From positions 19,883,067-19,947,066 of the forward strand of contig OW804094.1 of assembly GCA_942159475.1 (NCBI GenBank): a stretch of 64,000 nt of DNA. Reading direction: 5' to 3'. A model generated the notes under the pieces. The model was not told the DNA's origin, made no database searches, and saw nothing but the letters and a program-made list of their open reading frames with translations. Positions 22,635 through 33,684 of the stretch are shown here, piece after piece. Origin of the DNA: Sthenelais limicola. Its lineage: Eukaryota; Annelida; Polychaeta; Phyllodocida; Sigalionidae. Both the position numbers and the translations under genes were made by a program. Every line of letters starts with the position of its first letter. Within the stretch, counting starts at the first letter, position 1.

Positions 22635-25600
22635 ATGGAATTTACATTTGGAAAGAAGCCCAGGTGAGATAAATAGGGGAGCAGCATTTATATACATCAA
22701 AATTAAATTGGAAACCTTTTAATTAGCTCCTGCATTGCCACATAGTATTCTTGAAATATGTACAATCATAATCATGAAATTATTCCCCAATAGTCTTAAA
22801 AAAGGGTGTTTCTAGAATTATTAATATGAGTAATAGCAAATTCAAACTAATAGTAGCAAATACTAAAGTAGCAAATATAAACTGAAATCTTGGCTAGTAA
22901 TTGGTTTATTCTTGACAAATAATGATGATTGTAAACATACCATGATAAAGAAAAACTGATCAATCTATCATAACATTCTATAGTAAATAGAATTCTCTGA
23001 ATGTGATTGCTTGCTGTATGGGCCCTGGGCAGTCTATTGGATTCTGTGTTTAATCATCATAATGCAAAATAATCACTGTATCTAATCTCTTTATCTAGTT
23101 TCTTCTTTCTGGTGTTACTTCTGAGATTAAGCTATATAAGTTCAACTCAAGAATGTGAGGATGGCTCCAATGGTGATGTTGTCTTTGAGCGGATGTTACA
23201 TTCAATCTCCCGTGAAAAGGCAGATCAACCATTAAAAACACGTGCTGACATGATCAGGAATTTAGGAAACTGTACAACTCTTGACCAGTTTGCCCGGAAC
23301 ATGATGAACTTCTACTCTAGGTAAGATTAATTTCGTTTCTCAAACTAATTGATCACTATATTGTAGAGGAATAGGAATAGACAAGTGTGTTGCTGCTCAG
23401 AGAAGGTCTTCAGGATTGCTCTTAAAGCTGCAATCTTAGCTGTAACCAAAAGAATGTTTGACCTAAAGGGCTAATGTTATCAATACATTGATGCTATTAT
23501 ACATATGAGTAATTCTCTCAAACGGGCAGCATTTGAAGGCCATTTTTTTAGAAGAAATCGAATTTGTTGAATCTCTACAATCTTTGACGTAAATATAGCA
23601 GGGAATATTAGTATAATGCAGACAAGGTTTGGGAAGGCTGTGACAATTATTTCAATACCTACACCTATGCTTCAGATATCTATATTTTCCCTATTATTTT
23701 GCCTTATTTCGCCCATATTACACTTCATTAATCCAATGATTCAGTTTAAGATTGGGGTAAATTACCCACTAATTTGGCTAGCAAAATTTAAGAAAAAGTA
23801 AGAGCTAGATAATGGATGTAGGACGGTAAAAGATGGCTTGGTTCTCACCAGATGTTCAACTTGATTTTGTAAAGGTATCAAATTTATTACTATACTAATA
23901 CTGTGTTTAAATAGGAGGGTGTGTTTATCTGTAATTATTATGGCGTAACGGTGACGCCATGGCGTAACGGCAACATTACTATACCAGCTCACCTCAATTT
24001 AAGAACATCAGTATTGAATAATATCTATATCTTTTACCACATTCAGGCAGGCCTAAACGAGTATCAGAATAGGCGAAGTTGCAAAAAATATATTTTGTTC
24101 TAAATAATGGACTTAATTTACATGTTGTAACATGACACAAAACATTCCAATATCACTTCACATGGATTTTATTTTAGGAAATAAAAGAGTTCATAAACGT
24201 CATAGGCTAATAACCTTTTGTTTCATCGAAAGATACATACATATACATCTTCCCTACCTCACAATACTAAATACAATACAATATTGATGGTCACTCTTGG
24301 GGTATTTTATTATTTTGAAGCTAATACAATGTCATGTTGTAACATGACACAAATATTCCAAAATTATATTTTCCATGTCTAGATCAGTTTTAATTAGTGA
24401 TTACATAAATATTGTGTTATTTCATAATAATGAACATGTGTAGAAACCATTTTGTTCAGCAAAAGTAATATATTTTCTAAATGCGCCTGTGTATTATATT
24501 GAAATTTCATAATTATTACTTATTTTCTAGCCTAAAAAAGCACTGTTATTGCAATAGCGGTGAAGATCCTGGCATAAGAACTTTGAAAGTAGGCTTGCCG
24601 CAGCCTCATTTTGGCCAAGGCATTCAAATAAAATGGTTATAATCTTGTGGGACCATCCCAAATACAGTTTGTAGATACCCTACATACTACATTGATGGCA
24701 GAAATGGAATTAGCTTTTCATATAGACATATAGACCCTTTTGTCTCTTCATATTGTATTTTTGAGTTACTGGACAAATAAAAGATTATCTTATCTTATCT
24801 TACATTACTCATATATATTAGACTGAGATGTTGAATTCATGGAAAGGAAATGAGGTCAAGTGAAAACCCAAAAAAAACTTTAATTCATTGATGATGATGG
24901 GCTCATGACTACTTTTTCGTCACTTTTGTAATGCGTGATTGCAAAGAAATAAAGGATTCTCTAATTGAAATTTTGTCACAGGTATGGAGTGGATCTATCG
25001 CAGAATCAGGATGCATATGTGAAAGAGGACAATGATGAGTTCACCTTGATCCTTATTGCATCTAATGATGACAACTGGTTATATTCATCATCTCACAAGG
25101 GTTTCACAAAGTTCATCAATGAGATAGATGCTTGGTGCGGGTGGTGGTTGACCACCAAAAAGAACTTCACAGGATCTGCAGGCACTATTGTACCAGGACA
25201 AACCGTGGCTTATGGTGTTGAAAGGTACATTCATTTTCCTGTAGATTTTACTATTTTTTGCAATTGTAAACAAGATCATGATCTAACCTGAATTACCTGA
25301 AGTTGATAAGAATTGGTAGATTAATTGATATTTTTCTATATAACTATGTATGTGTGACTGGGATATGGGATGCCTGGGCAGTCTGATGAGGTCAAAGAGA
25401 GATGTGGGTTTAAATCTGGGCTTAATGGCCAACTGTCTCCTTCTGCCGAGGTACAAGAAAAGAACTAGCTGAATGGAACTACTCCTAGCAATAACAATGA
25501 AGCACAACATATCCCAGAGGTCTTTAAAACAAAGAATACCCATGACAATAATTCCTGATTACATTATTTCACTCAAAGCTAATTGCTCTCCACCATTTAT

Positions 25601-25810
25601 TTCAGGTTCAGACTGAATGGGAAGGATGAATGTGTCTGGTGGTCTGACCCATATCCCAAGAACCCTGGCTCAGTTGCTGTCATCCAGGCAGCCTACCATG
25701 AGGAGTGGGGTGATGGTCTCTTCAGCGGGCTCTATACCTCTACACCTGAGGGGACATTTACTGGTGATGGTTTTTATACATTCCCTGCTGCCCCCTATAA
25801 GACTGAATAA
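22635..25810 (+). CDS. Secreted-protein family gene, beta, unit A (4 exons)
   Basis: Exons 22635-22663, 23099-23320, 24982-25224 and 25606-25810, all with GT-AG borders and phases that join correctly, giving 232 aa. Exon 1 encodes MEFTFGKKP plus two bases of a Ser codon; exon 2 supplies the hydrophobic core FFFLVLLL, a signal peptide with cleavage likely near residue 26. The mature chain has Cys at about 29, 68, 136 and 174, suggesting two disulfides, sequons NCT (67) and NFT (145), and motifs NWLYSSSHKGF, WCGWW, NGKDEC, EEWGDGLFSGLY and GFYTFP. I do not recognise the family; an extracellular role is inferred only from the signal peptide, Cys and sequons. Intron 3 holds no element; intron 2 carries a LINE tail. 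The stop TAA overlaps an AATAAA signal. Confidence 0.8.
24694..24800 (+). mobile_element. LINE 3' tail with (TTATC)n, unit A only
   Basis: GATGGCAGAAATGG...GGACAAATAAAAGATTATC followed by TTATC repeats, flanked by (T)ACATT on both sides. Unit B reads straight through (TACATACTACATTACTCAT, about 41400), so this is an insertion with an empty-site paralogue. The tail type matches the end of the LINE at 58134-61500. Confidence 0.8.
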
Positions 25811-25811
25811 A
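25806..25811 (+). terminator. Poly(A) signal overlapping the beta stop codon, unit A
   Basis: GAATAAAG: the TAA stop (25808-25810) lies inside AATAAA. If used, the 3' UTR would be only about 10-30 nt. Confidence 0.6.
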
Positions 25812-25992
25812 GTGTAGAATATCAGTGAACTTCTGATATAGAACTACAATCCAGTTGTTGTAATCTTCAGTGTTTCTTACTTTATTACAGAGGGCTCTTT
25901 AATTGTCAGAGGACTCCAGGTTAACGTTGCATAAGAAATCCTTACTTAAGACACCCTACTTTTGCCTGCTAAGAAGCTGATCAGGAACTATA

Positions 25993-26126
25993 CATAGTAT
26001 TCACATGACTTCACCCCAGTCAGCGGCTATCCTCACTGGCAGCCATACTGTGTGGCTACACAGAGAGCGGGATACTACAGATAGGCAGGCTTTTCCCATT
26101 CTGATGGTTACAAGATGGCTATTATA
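25993..26126 (+). mobile_element. MITE (CATAGTATTCAC termini), left part only, unit A
   Basis: Starts CATAGTATTCACATGACTTC after TATA; identical in layout to 43034-43167 in unit B. The Penelope element follows at AAGATGGCTATTATA (26112-26126). The MITE's right half is lost here with the deletion near 32900. Confidence 0.75.
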
Positions 26127-26578
26127 TGGACTGGTTCAACCGAAAATACATCTATACTAAAACCCTACTACCTGCACTGTATGGTAGGTATATAGATGAC
26201 ATTTCTATGATCTGGAATCATAGTGCCGATGAGCTGAATGAATTTATCTCATCGCTGAACCAAGTCCATGGCTCTATAAAATTCAGCTCCGAGCTCAGCA
26301 CCACACGGCTGAGTTTCTTGGACACCTATGTGATGTTGGACCCATTGACAGGTTTTCACACCGATCTCTTCTGCAAGGAAACGGATGCCAACAATTACTT
26401 GCATTACACTTCGTCCCACAAATGGAGCACGAAGGATGGGATCGTTTTCAGTCAATTTATCCGGATCCAAAGGATCTGCACTAGAATGGAGGACTTCGAC
26501 CGACACTGTCAAGGGAAGGCCCTATTCTTCAAAAACAGGGGTTACCCTGATGAGATCCTTGCTAAGGCTTATCGCTAG
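26126..26578 (+). pseudogene. Penelope RT fragment, unit A
   Basis: Open for 150 codons with YIDDISMIW (RT catalytic box YIDD), FSSELSTTRLSFLDTYV and TDLFCKETDAN, all typical of the Penelope RT. A stop at 26576-26578 (TAG) replaces the CGAG of unit B (...TYREARSRN). Upstream RT motifs are absent. The GIY-YIG part is 5.2 kb away beyond the LTR element. Confidence 0.8.
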
Positions 26579-26733
26579 GCTAGATCCAGAAATCGCTCTG
26601 AATTACTCCTGGGTGCAGGGGAAAAATCCTTGGCCCCCCCCGAGTATGGTGGACCCCCTGATAGCCATCTCCAGGTACCACCCATCATGCAACACGTTCG
26701 CTGAGTGCATTAGAAACAATTGGGAAATCCTGG

Positions 26734-26969
26734 TGCAATACAGTTGTATTGGGGGGCTAGCTGGTAGATAGAAAGTAGGAGAAGGGTAGGGACTAGCCCT
26801 AAAGGACGAGTAACTCGGAGCAGTTGCTGTTCAAGACTGTTTATTGATGAGTACCAGAAATACATTCAGGGTGCAGGGCTCACCACCGGTAGGCGTGGGT
26901 AAGCCCTGATTGGTTGATACCTCATGTGTCCAAGAAAGGGGGAGGGACATCGAACCCAACATTATAACA
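26734..26969 (-). repeat. 3' LTR (element orientation minus)
   Basis: 236 bp, TG...CA. On the minus strand it contains AATAAA (in CATCAATAAACAGTC), consistent with LTR polyadenylation and supporting the minus orientation. Confidence 0.9.
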
Positions 26970-26983
26970 TATATCCCCCCTCT
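26970..26983 (-). other. Polypurine tract
   Basis: The minus strand reads AGAGGGGGGATATA directly before the LTR. Plus-strand DNA synthesis is primed from such tracts in LTR retroelements. Confidence 0.7.
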
Positions 26984-29900
26984 AGATGGAGCGTACCCTT
27001 AATTGGTACACATGAGGCAGACATAATTAAGATTTACATAACCAAATAACAATAAAATGTAAAATCGATGAATTTCATTTTTTACACAATTTTCTGAAAA
27101 AACCAAGAACATATCTTTTCTTTTTAAAATCAGAAACTCAGTGCTTGATAGCAATAGTATGGTCAAATATGATAAAATTTGACAAAGAAATAAGTATGCT
27201 TTATACTGATACAAAGCCTTTGTAAAATAAACCTAAGGTCCCCGGCCTAGGAATATTATTACATTTTTTTTCTTTTTTTTTTCTTCTTTCTTAGTTGTGT
27301 TACGTTGCGTTACATTATATGTGGATGACAGCATCATTCACCAAAAATATAGCAAACAATTATATGCAATATTAATGACAATATCGAATCCAAAGGACAA
27401 TACACCAGTTGACATAATACATAATATAGTACAAGGGACAACCCCAAGACCAAACAACTTTAAACTGTGAAACACATATAAAACACATACACCAAAACCA
27501 TTATCTATAACGCATATAACCAATGCATCCAATATTTATGATGATCACAAATCCAAAAGACAATACCCAATCAATGGAATCAATAGGATACATACAATCA
27601 ATAGAATCAGTTCAAGCACAGATTTCCAACCGGATAGAATCACCACTCAAACTCTCATTAGTTTACAAATCAAATTTGACAGAGACAAGATAAAACCAAT
27701 CTACAACCCAACATCAAATGATGTAAGCACAAATTTATAAAATTTTGGCTTTACTGATAACTTGAAAAACAGGAGACTGGAGTAAAAATCTAAGAAATAC
27801 CTTTTTTCATGACAAATGCAAGACAAAAAAAAAAAAAAAAAAAATGATAAAGAAAAAATAAGAAATATAAATATCACTAGATAAAATAGGTAACACAAAT
27901 GTCTATCTACTTGATTCAGTTAGACATTAGTTTCACACGATCTCCATCGTCCAAGTGGAGAGTGGCAAGAATCTGTTTAATAGGGCATCTTGGCTAGTTG
28001 ATATATAAGGAAATTTAGAGAAATCAAATTACATTCTCTAGCATCAGCATGGACGCTCAAATGAGTCGAACGGTGAATTAGGTCACCAATTACTAGGGCA
28101 AAAAGATTAAATAAGTACTTCCACCTGTAAGCCGCTGAATTCTAAATAAATATTTCCATCTTTAAGCCCGAGACCCTGTGTGATTGTGGTCTAATAAGAG
28201 GGTCCTTAGGGCAGGGCCCATTACTTGCCTCGTCTGGGGAGAATTGGTGCGGTACTAGAGCTGGCCGCGTCCAGATTATGCATGTCAGGGGGGTTTCTAC
28301 TCAGCCCCCAACACACAATGCTGGCTCAGTAGGCGACCCAGACCCATTCCATTTAAGGAACACCAAAGATGGTCTAAGGATCATCTTTGGGAACACTAGA
28401 GTAGGGGTGCAAAATGCACTGCGGCTAATCCCTCTCTAGCAATGGTACCTACGACTGTCCGAATCCCCCTTTAATCCCATCAGAGGTGAGAGCCCTCCTT
28501 TCGAAGCCACAAGCAATATAAACCACAAGGGAGGAATAGAACCTAAAATCTCCGCTTCATTTGGCTCACGAACATACTCAAATGGTGATGAAAAAGAAAG
28601 TTTCAAGAAACGGTTATCAAGGGTCATAATACTTCAAAGAATAATAAAAGTATGAAATATTTGTAAATAATAAAAGATATAATGTTTCATAAAAGTACAA
28701 GATTATACAGTGAAAACATACACAAGAAAACAATAAATACACTTGCAATTGTCATTCTGAGGGAGTCAAAGAAATAATCCAGTTCCTAAATGTAAACACC
28801 AAAAGATAAAAGGTCTAAACATTGCTCAATTAGATAAGGTGCCAGATGGACTATCTCTGCACATCAAGGTCCAAAACCATAGGATACATATATGACACCA
28901 AGACACTCCTGACCATCATGACAGCAAAGGGACACGCCCCCTGTCATGCGTTCTAGGGCATGAATACTCCCTCCGAGATCCAGCAACCACAAATTTATAC
29001 CTTCCCGCTTCCAAGTTGCCAAGGTTTGGCAGAAGTTTGCAGCAAACAATGCCAAGTGACCAAACTGCAAAAGCTTTGCAGTGTTTGGCAGCTAAAAGAT
29101 TTCCAGAAAAAAGATAAATAAAATAATGTCCCAAATCGCTCAGAAACAGTGCTTTTTTTCTGAACTGGGAATAAAAATGAAAAAATAAAAGATTTGAGTT
29201 GCTGGTTCGCTATGCAGTGCCTAAAGCATCACATTATTGCTAGACGTAGTGACGTATGGGTGTCCAGCAAGGGAGAGTATTATGCCCTTACTCCCAACTG
29301 GGCGATAGATTAACGCTGACAGACGGCCTATTTATAGGTCTTGAATCAAATGCGCAGACGTTGGAGTGAACAGGAGCACGAGCTTTGCGCGTCAGCGCGT
29401 ATGGGAATTTGCCAAGAGGTGTCTAAATCTACACTTTCCTGCTGGAAATATATCCACATAAGGAATGCTACTAGACACCGTTTTCTTTTTTTTTCCCTCG
29501 ACGCTTACGCGATGTAAGGAAGTAAACCTGATACACTGCAGCTGTCCAGCAGAAGCCAAGGAATAAATTATTGGTCGTTACGGCGACGCCATCTGTTCCA
29601 TTGAGAACTATATCGTTGGGTCTAAACAGATACATTGTACATAAGGGATAAGGAATAGAAACAATAATGATAGAAGCATGTTCTCCGCTGATACAATTCG
29701 ATCTTCGAGAGGGGCTTCACCAGTTTGGGGAATCCGAATTGAACTGGTCCCGGAACCATAACATTAATTAATTCAAGTTTTTTTAAGCAAGTGACTGAGC
29801 TGGTACAAATATAAAAGTGGTATCGTTTGGTTGACGCAAATATATGAATAACTGTCTTAGAGAGAATCTTCCATAAATCAACATGTATAACGCCATAATT

Positions 29901-31719
29901 ATGGTGACCAAATAGCGATATATTATGGTCATAAAATAACAATGCAACAACTTTAAAAAAACATTCTGACTATGAGTTGCTAAATACATGTGTAGTGTCT
30001 GAATATTAATAACACATTGTACGTTCAGGAAATGTGACGATCACAAAAAATAAGCAACATGTATTCGGGGAAGTTTACCCACTCAGCTCTGCCATAGCGG
30101 TGGGAGGGGCAGAGGTGGGGTTGTGTTCACACTCTCTCACTATGATATCCATTTCCATGCAGCTGTGTCAGTGTGCGGGCATGGGACTCTGCCCCCTGGC
30201 GGCCACACCAGAGTGTTTTCCCAGCCATAATTACCCTATATGACAAGGGGCAATCGTTGAGAGAGATAAACCCTCATGCATACAGTAACCATGGTAAATA
30301 TAAATGAATAATGGCGCAGTACAGTATATATCTCACATACACACGAGAAAATAAAAAATAGCAGAGATCGGACACAATCAAGATATTCCCATAACCCAAT
30401 CATCTAAACGTGTTAGATGCCCATATATTTCAAACGGAAATAGACGAATGTATAGGTGGCAAAACGGAATCAGAACCATAACAAACTGGCAAAGGGATTG
30501 CAGGAAATCATTACAATTGAACACTATCATTGATAGTAATAAAACATGATATCAATTGCAAACAAAACGCACAATCACAAGGAGCACATATAGTATTAGA
30601 CAATTTCATAGGGCTGTAAATTGACGTCGAAACATAAAAGAAAAATTCAGAATGCATATGATATTGTCAAAATATTGTCAATCAAATCCCTGGGAAGAAG
30701 AAAATTGGCTTCCCTGGTTACACAGAAACACCGCCATAGATATCAATGTCATGCTCTGCTCCTGAGAGGGGAGAGGTGATGATAAGTCCTTCTTATCTAG
30801 CCCCTGGGTATGGCGATGGGGGTGGGGCGGCGATTCCCAGGGCACGCTGCACGTGTCAGGGCACGAGTTTGTCTCTCACAAACAGTCATGAATGGTATCA
30901 GCTGGGAGTATACCACAAGGAGTGGTGGCGGCGGCAACGGGAGAATGTGTCCATTTCACGCCTATGCACCTCAAATATTTTTTATGAGCGTGCGTCGGAC
31001 CAGCGTCCAAACATGATGCTATGAGTCATCAATGGTCATGTAGCAAAAGGACGCGTCCCAACGCGCAACAAAGGGAATTGGTGATGTTAGAAAAATGAGT
31101 TCTATAAATTCATTTTCAATTGGTAATTGTCACCTGCTATTTCTGAGTAAAAACATAAATAGAATTCCCTGGAAGATTTCTGTGTGGGCGGCACTGTAAC
31201 AATGATATATCCAGAACTGTCCCTATCTCTCTCCACACGATATGGCGTTAATTCCACACGTTTACTTGAATAAGTCAAAATAACAATCAAAACAGTATGT
31301 GGTAATCCAGCGGTTTTAGAGTCAATATAAAGTAACAATAACAGGACAATCCAGGCCGGCAACTGTAGAGTCCAAACGATTGGCAAATACACTGTCCAAA
31401 TCACAGTAAATCCCGATGGTAGGAACATCAAGTCTAAATAAGGGTAATTCCTGATGATAAGAATGAAAGTCCAAACATGGATATGGTAAAAAAAAAATGG
31501 TCCAAGTATGCAGAAGTCAAACGTCAAACAGAGTGCTCTATATATCTGGAGTAAATCTCCTGTGCGTCCAAACTAGTTCCCTGGTGTTGCAGTTGGCTCC
31601 AGGTACATGCATTCGAAACTCCCATAAAAATGTCATAGGATACATGTATTCGAAATTCCCCTTCTCCTTCATCCTTGGAAAAAATAATAATAATATAGAT
31701 GGTAATTGCCGAAATAGTT
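26984..31719. other. Interior of the LTR element, non-coding
   Basis: AT-rich with A and T runs (for example 27826-27842). A moderately GC-rich block lies at 28190-28520. The longest minus-strand frame (31102-31527, 141 codons) is hydrophobic without retroviral motifs. No RT, integrase or protease signature was seen on either strand. Confidence 0.65.
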
Positions 31720-31737
31720 GTCCGAGTTCTATCACCA
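31720..31737 (-). other. Primer-binding-site-like sequence
   Basis: The minus strand reads TGGTGATAGAACTCGGAC one base after the 5' LTR. TGG is the complement of a tRNA CCA end and CTCGG fits a T-arm; the tRNA species is not assigned. Confidence 0.5.
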
Positions 31738-31738
31738 G

Positions 31739-31974
31739 TGCAATACAGTTGTATTGGGGGGCTAGCTGGTAGATAGAAAGTAGGAGAAGGGTAGGGACTA
31801 GCCCTAAAGGACGAGTAACTCGGAGCAGTTGCTGTTCAAGACTGTTTATTGATGAGTACCAGAAATACATTCAGGGTGCAGGGCTCACCACCGGTAGGCG
31901 TGGGTAAGCCCTGATTGGTTGATACCTCATGTGTCCAAGAAAGGGGGAGGGACATCGAACCCAACATTATAACA
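31739..31974 (-). repeat. 5' LTR (element orientation minus)
   Basis: 236 bp, no difference seen by eye from 26734-26969. It is the upstream LTR if the element is read on the minus strand. Confidence 0.9.
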
Positions 31975-32670
31975 CTGGGAAGGTCAACAAGACTCAACAC
32001 ACTTTCGAGAGAAAAGCGATCATTGCCCACAGGAGACCCAAAAACATGGGGGAAATACTTATTAGGGCCAAACTACCACTCACAGCTCCTTTGAGAGCAC
32101 AAAATGTGGCACCCCCTCGCCCAAAATGCACTACTAAGAACTGCAAATATTGTCTCTGCATTGACAAAACCGGCGGAATCACGTCGAAAACCATGGGACG
32201 AAAATATATCACTAGGCACAACGTCTCTTGCAAGAGTGACAACTTGATCTATTGTTTGGAATGCAAAACATGTGGACGCCAATACGTTGGCAAAACCAAA
32301 CAACTACTCCTAACTAACGCCTATATCAACATTTCAGGTGCATCACATACCCAGACACACCTGAACACAATATAAGTGTCGGCAGACATTTCAATGAACC
32401 CACACACAATGGGGACCAAGATGTCAGAGTTTTCGTCCTGGAATTCATAAGCTGTTCACCATCCGAGGAGCAATCCAAGGACTTAAGGAACACCTTAGAG
32501 GCAAAATGGATACATCGTCTAAAGACTATAGCACCACAAGGTCTAAATATTATGGACACCATCACCTGGCACAACTTATCGACAGCCAGACATCTACTCC
32601 ACAGTAGACCCACACCCCTCAGGACCTCCTTTTGTTGACAATATGGATCATTTATAAAGATCCACACCCA
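31975..32670 (+). pseudogene. Penelope GIY-YIG endonuclease domain, unit A
   Basis: Continues the Penelope ORF after the LTR element: a basic region, CTTKNCKYC, then LIYCLECKTCGRQYVGKTKQ, which is the GIY-YIG core as found in Penelope elements (with the associated Cys pairs). Compared with unit B, a small indel near 32308 (CTAACTAACGCC in place of GATGAAACGCC) shifts the frame and stops it at 32375. Later in-frame pieces (HFNEPTHNGDQDV, NTLEAKWIHRLKT) show that the ORF once extended to about 32640. Confidence 0.75.
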
Positions 32671-32994
32671 CACTGATTAGGGACACCTGCTAATCAGAGC
32701 ATCCAAACACTGCTTATACTCTGTATAACAGTCGACCCAAATTATGCAGAGACATCTCTTTATACATAAAATTAATCAATTATTGTGCACCTGTCTATGA
32801 CATCATAGACCGTAGCGAGGCTGAATAGACCGTCGCCAAGTGAGGGTTCCAACCCTCATTACATGGTAGCAGTACGGAAGGGAGAGGAGGTTGTTTAGAC
32901 AAGTCTCAGTGATTGTGTCTGAGGCATTTCATTTTCAACCAACATGTCTTTAGAGATAAAAGTAAAATACAATGATTAGGGTTATAAGGTCTAC

Positions 32995-33125
32995 AGATGC
33001 TAGGGCCCAATAACACTAGGGCCCACTATGCCTATTTTCAGACATTAGGCCCCACCCTGCCTTGGACACTGGGGCCCACCCACCTTCAGACGCTAAGGTC
33101 CAACCATTGGATGCTAGGGCCCAGA
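32995..33125 (+). repeat. GGGCCC-rich degenerate tandem repeat, unit B
   Basis: Six or so imperfect units around CTAGGGCCCA (ATGCTAGGGCCCAATAAC, ACACTAGGGCCCAC, ACATTAGGCCCCAC, ACACTGGGGCCCAC, ACGCTAAGGTCCAAC, ATGCTAGGGCCCAG). It recurs at 47391-47520 and 53430-53550. Confidence 0.8.
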
Positions 33126-33684
33126 AGAAGAAGATTTGACAATTATTTGCAGTCAAACTATTTAATCAACCTAGTATTTCTTCTAATGGTTCAGAACATT
33201 CTAATTTGTCTACTATTATTCATTGAAAATTTCATGTTTTACTGTATCTTATTCTTCATGCCAGGTAAATATTTCAAGTAGATGCTAATATTTCTGATTA
33301 CACTTATAAAATAATAAGACAAATGTTAGGCCGATGTAATGTCAGTGGTTCATTTTTGCCTAGGGGGAGTCATGGAGTCAAAAACTGCTGAACAGTGATG
33401 CAATTCACAATGTGAAAAGGTGTTTAGAGATGAGATATGTTAAATGAATAGATATAAATCATGTAAGTATTAGTGCATCATAAAACATTAACAAAATATA
33501 TTGTTGCACCAGATCAAATTTTAACTGGTTTTCCCCTAGTTAGTACAGTCCATTGCATTACAAACACAAATTCAACAAATAACAAAGTGGTGTTTGAAGT
33601 GTGGATCCATTTACTTCAAATATTTCATTCAGATCATACACAGTTAGCTGTGATTATTCCAAGTAATTATATGCGAACAAGTTG

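Larger units (their letters stand above)
26734..31974 (-). mobile_element. Non-autonomous LTR retrotransposon (LARD-like), 5.24 kb, nested in the Penelope element
   Basis: Two 236-bp direct repeats (26734-26969 and 31739-31974) appear identical base for base, begin TG and end CA, and are flanked by the 4-bp duplication CTGG (26730-26733 and 31975-31978). The uninterrupted Penelope sequence is in unit B (about 43770). Minus orientation is shown by a polypurine tract (AGAGGGGGGATATA on the minus strand) next to the left LTR and a primer-binding-site-like TGGTGATAGAACTCGG next to the right LTR. No gag, protease, RT or integrase frame was found in the 4.77-kb interior, so it depends on a helper. 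Identical LTRs mean a recent insertion. Confidence 0.88.
26127..32900 (+). mobile_element. Penelope-like element, unit A, interrupted by an LTR element
   Basis: Consists of 26127-26733 (RT palm to linker) and 31975-about 32900 (GIY-YIG nuclease and 3' part), split by the LTR element at 26734-31974, whose 4-bp duplication is CTGG. It is 5' truncated upstream of the YIDD box. The right end, including the ribozyme-like region found in unit B, is missing. The insertion is at the same site as in unit B, so it predates the A/B duplication. Confidence 0.8.
17570..32909. repeat. Array unit A (segmental duplication)
   Basis: Sequence from 17570 aligns by eye with 34187 onward (unit B) through the beta gene and the Penelope element, nearly identical over long stretches. 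Unit-A-specific changes: alpha exons 2-3 lost, minus-strand LINE at 19117-20824, LINE tail at 24694-24800, LTR element at 26734-31974, loss of the right half of the MITE and of about 560 bp at about 32900. Unit B lacks these but has its own insertions. Confidence 0.75.

Noticed and set aside
25088..25279. Minus-strand frames over beta exon 3 (also 42112-42303 and 52056-52247)
   Set aside because: Shadows of the beta coding exon on the other strand; conserved only because the exon is.
31102..31527. 141-codon hydrophobic minus-strand frame just inside the 5' LTR
   Set aside because: No Gag or Env motif could be seen and composition is typical of AT-rich non-coding DNA; not called without evidence.
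32997..33281. Plus-strand frame MLGPNNTRAHY..., repeated at 47391 and 53431
   Set aside because: A translation of the GGGCCC-rich degenerate repeat; it diverges and shortens in unit D and has no start context or homology that I recognise.
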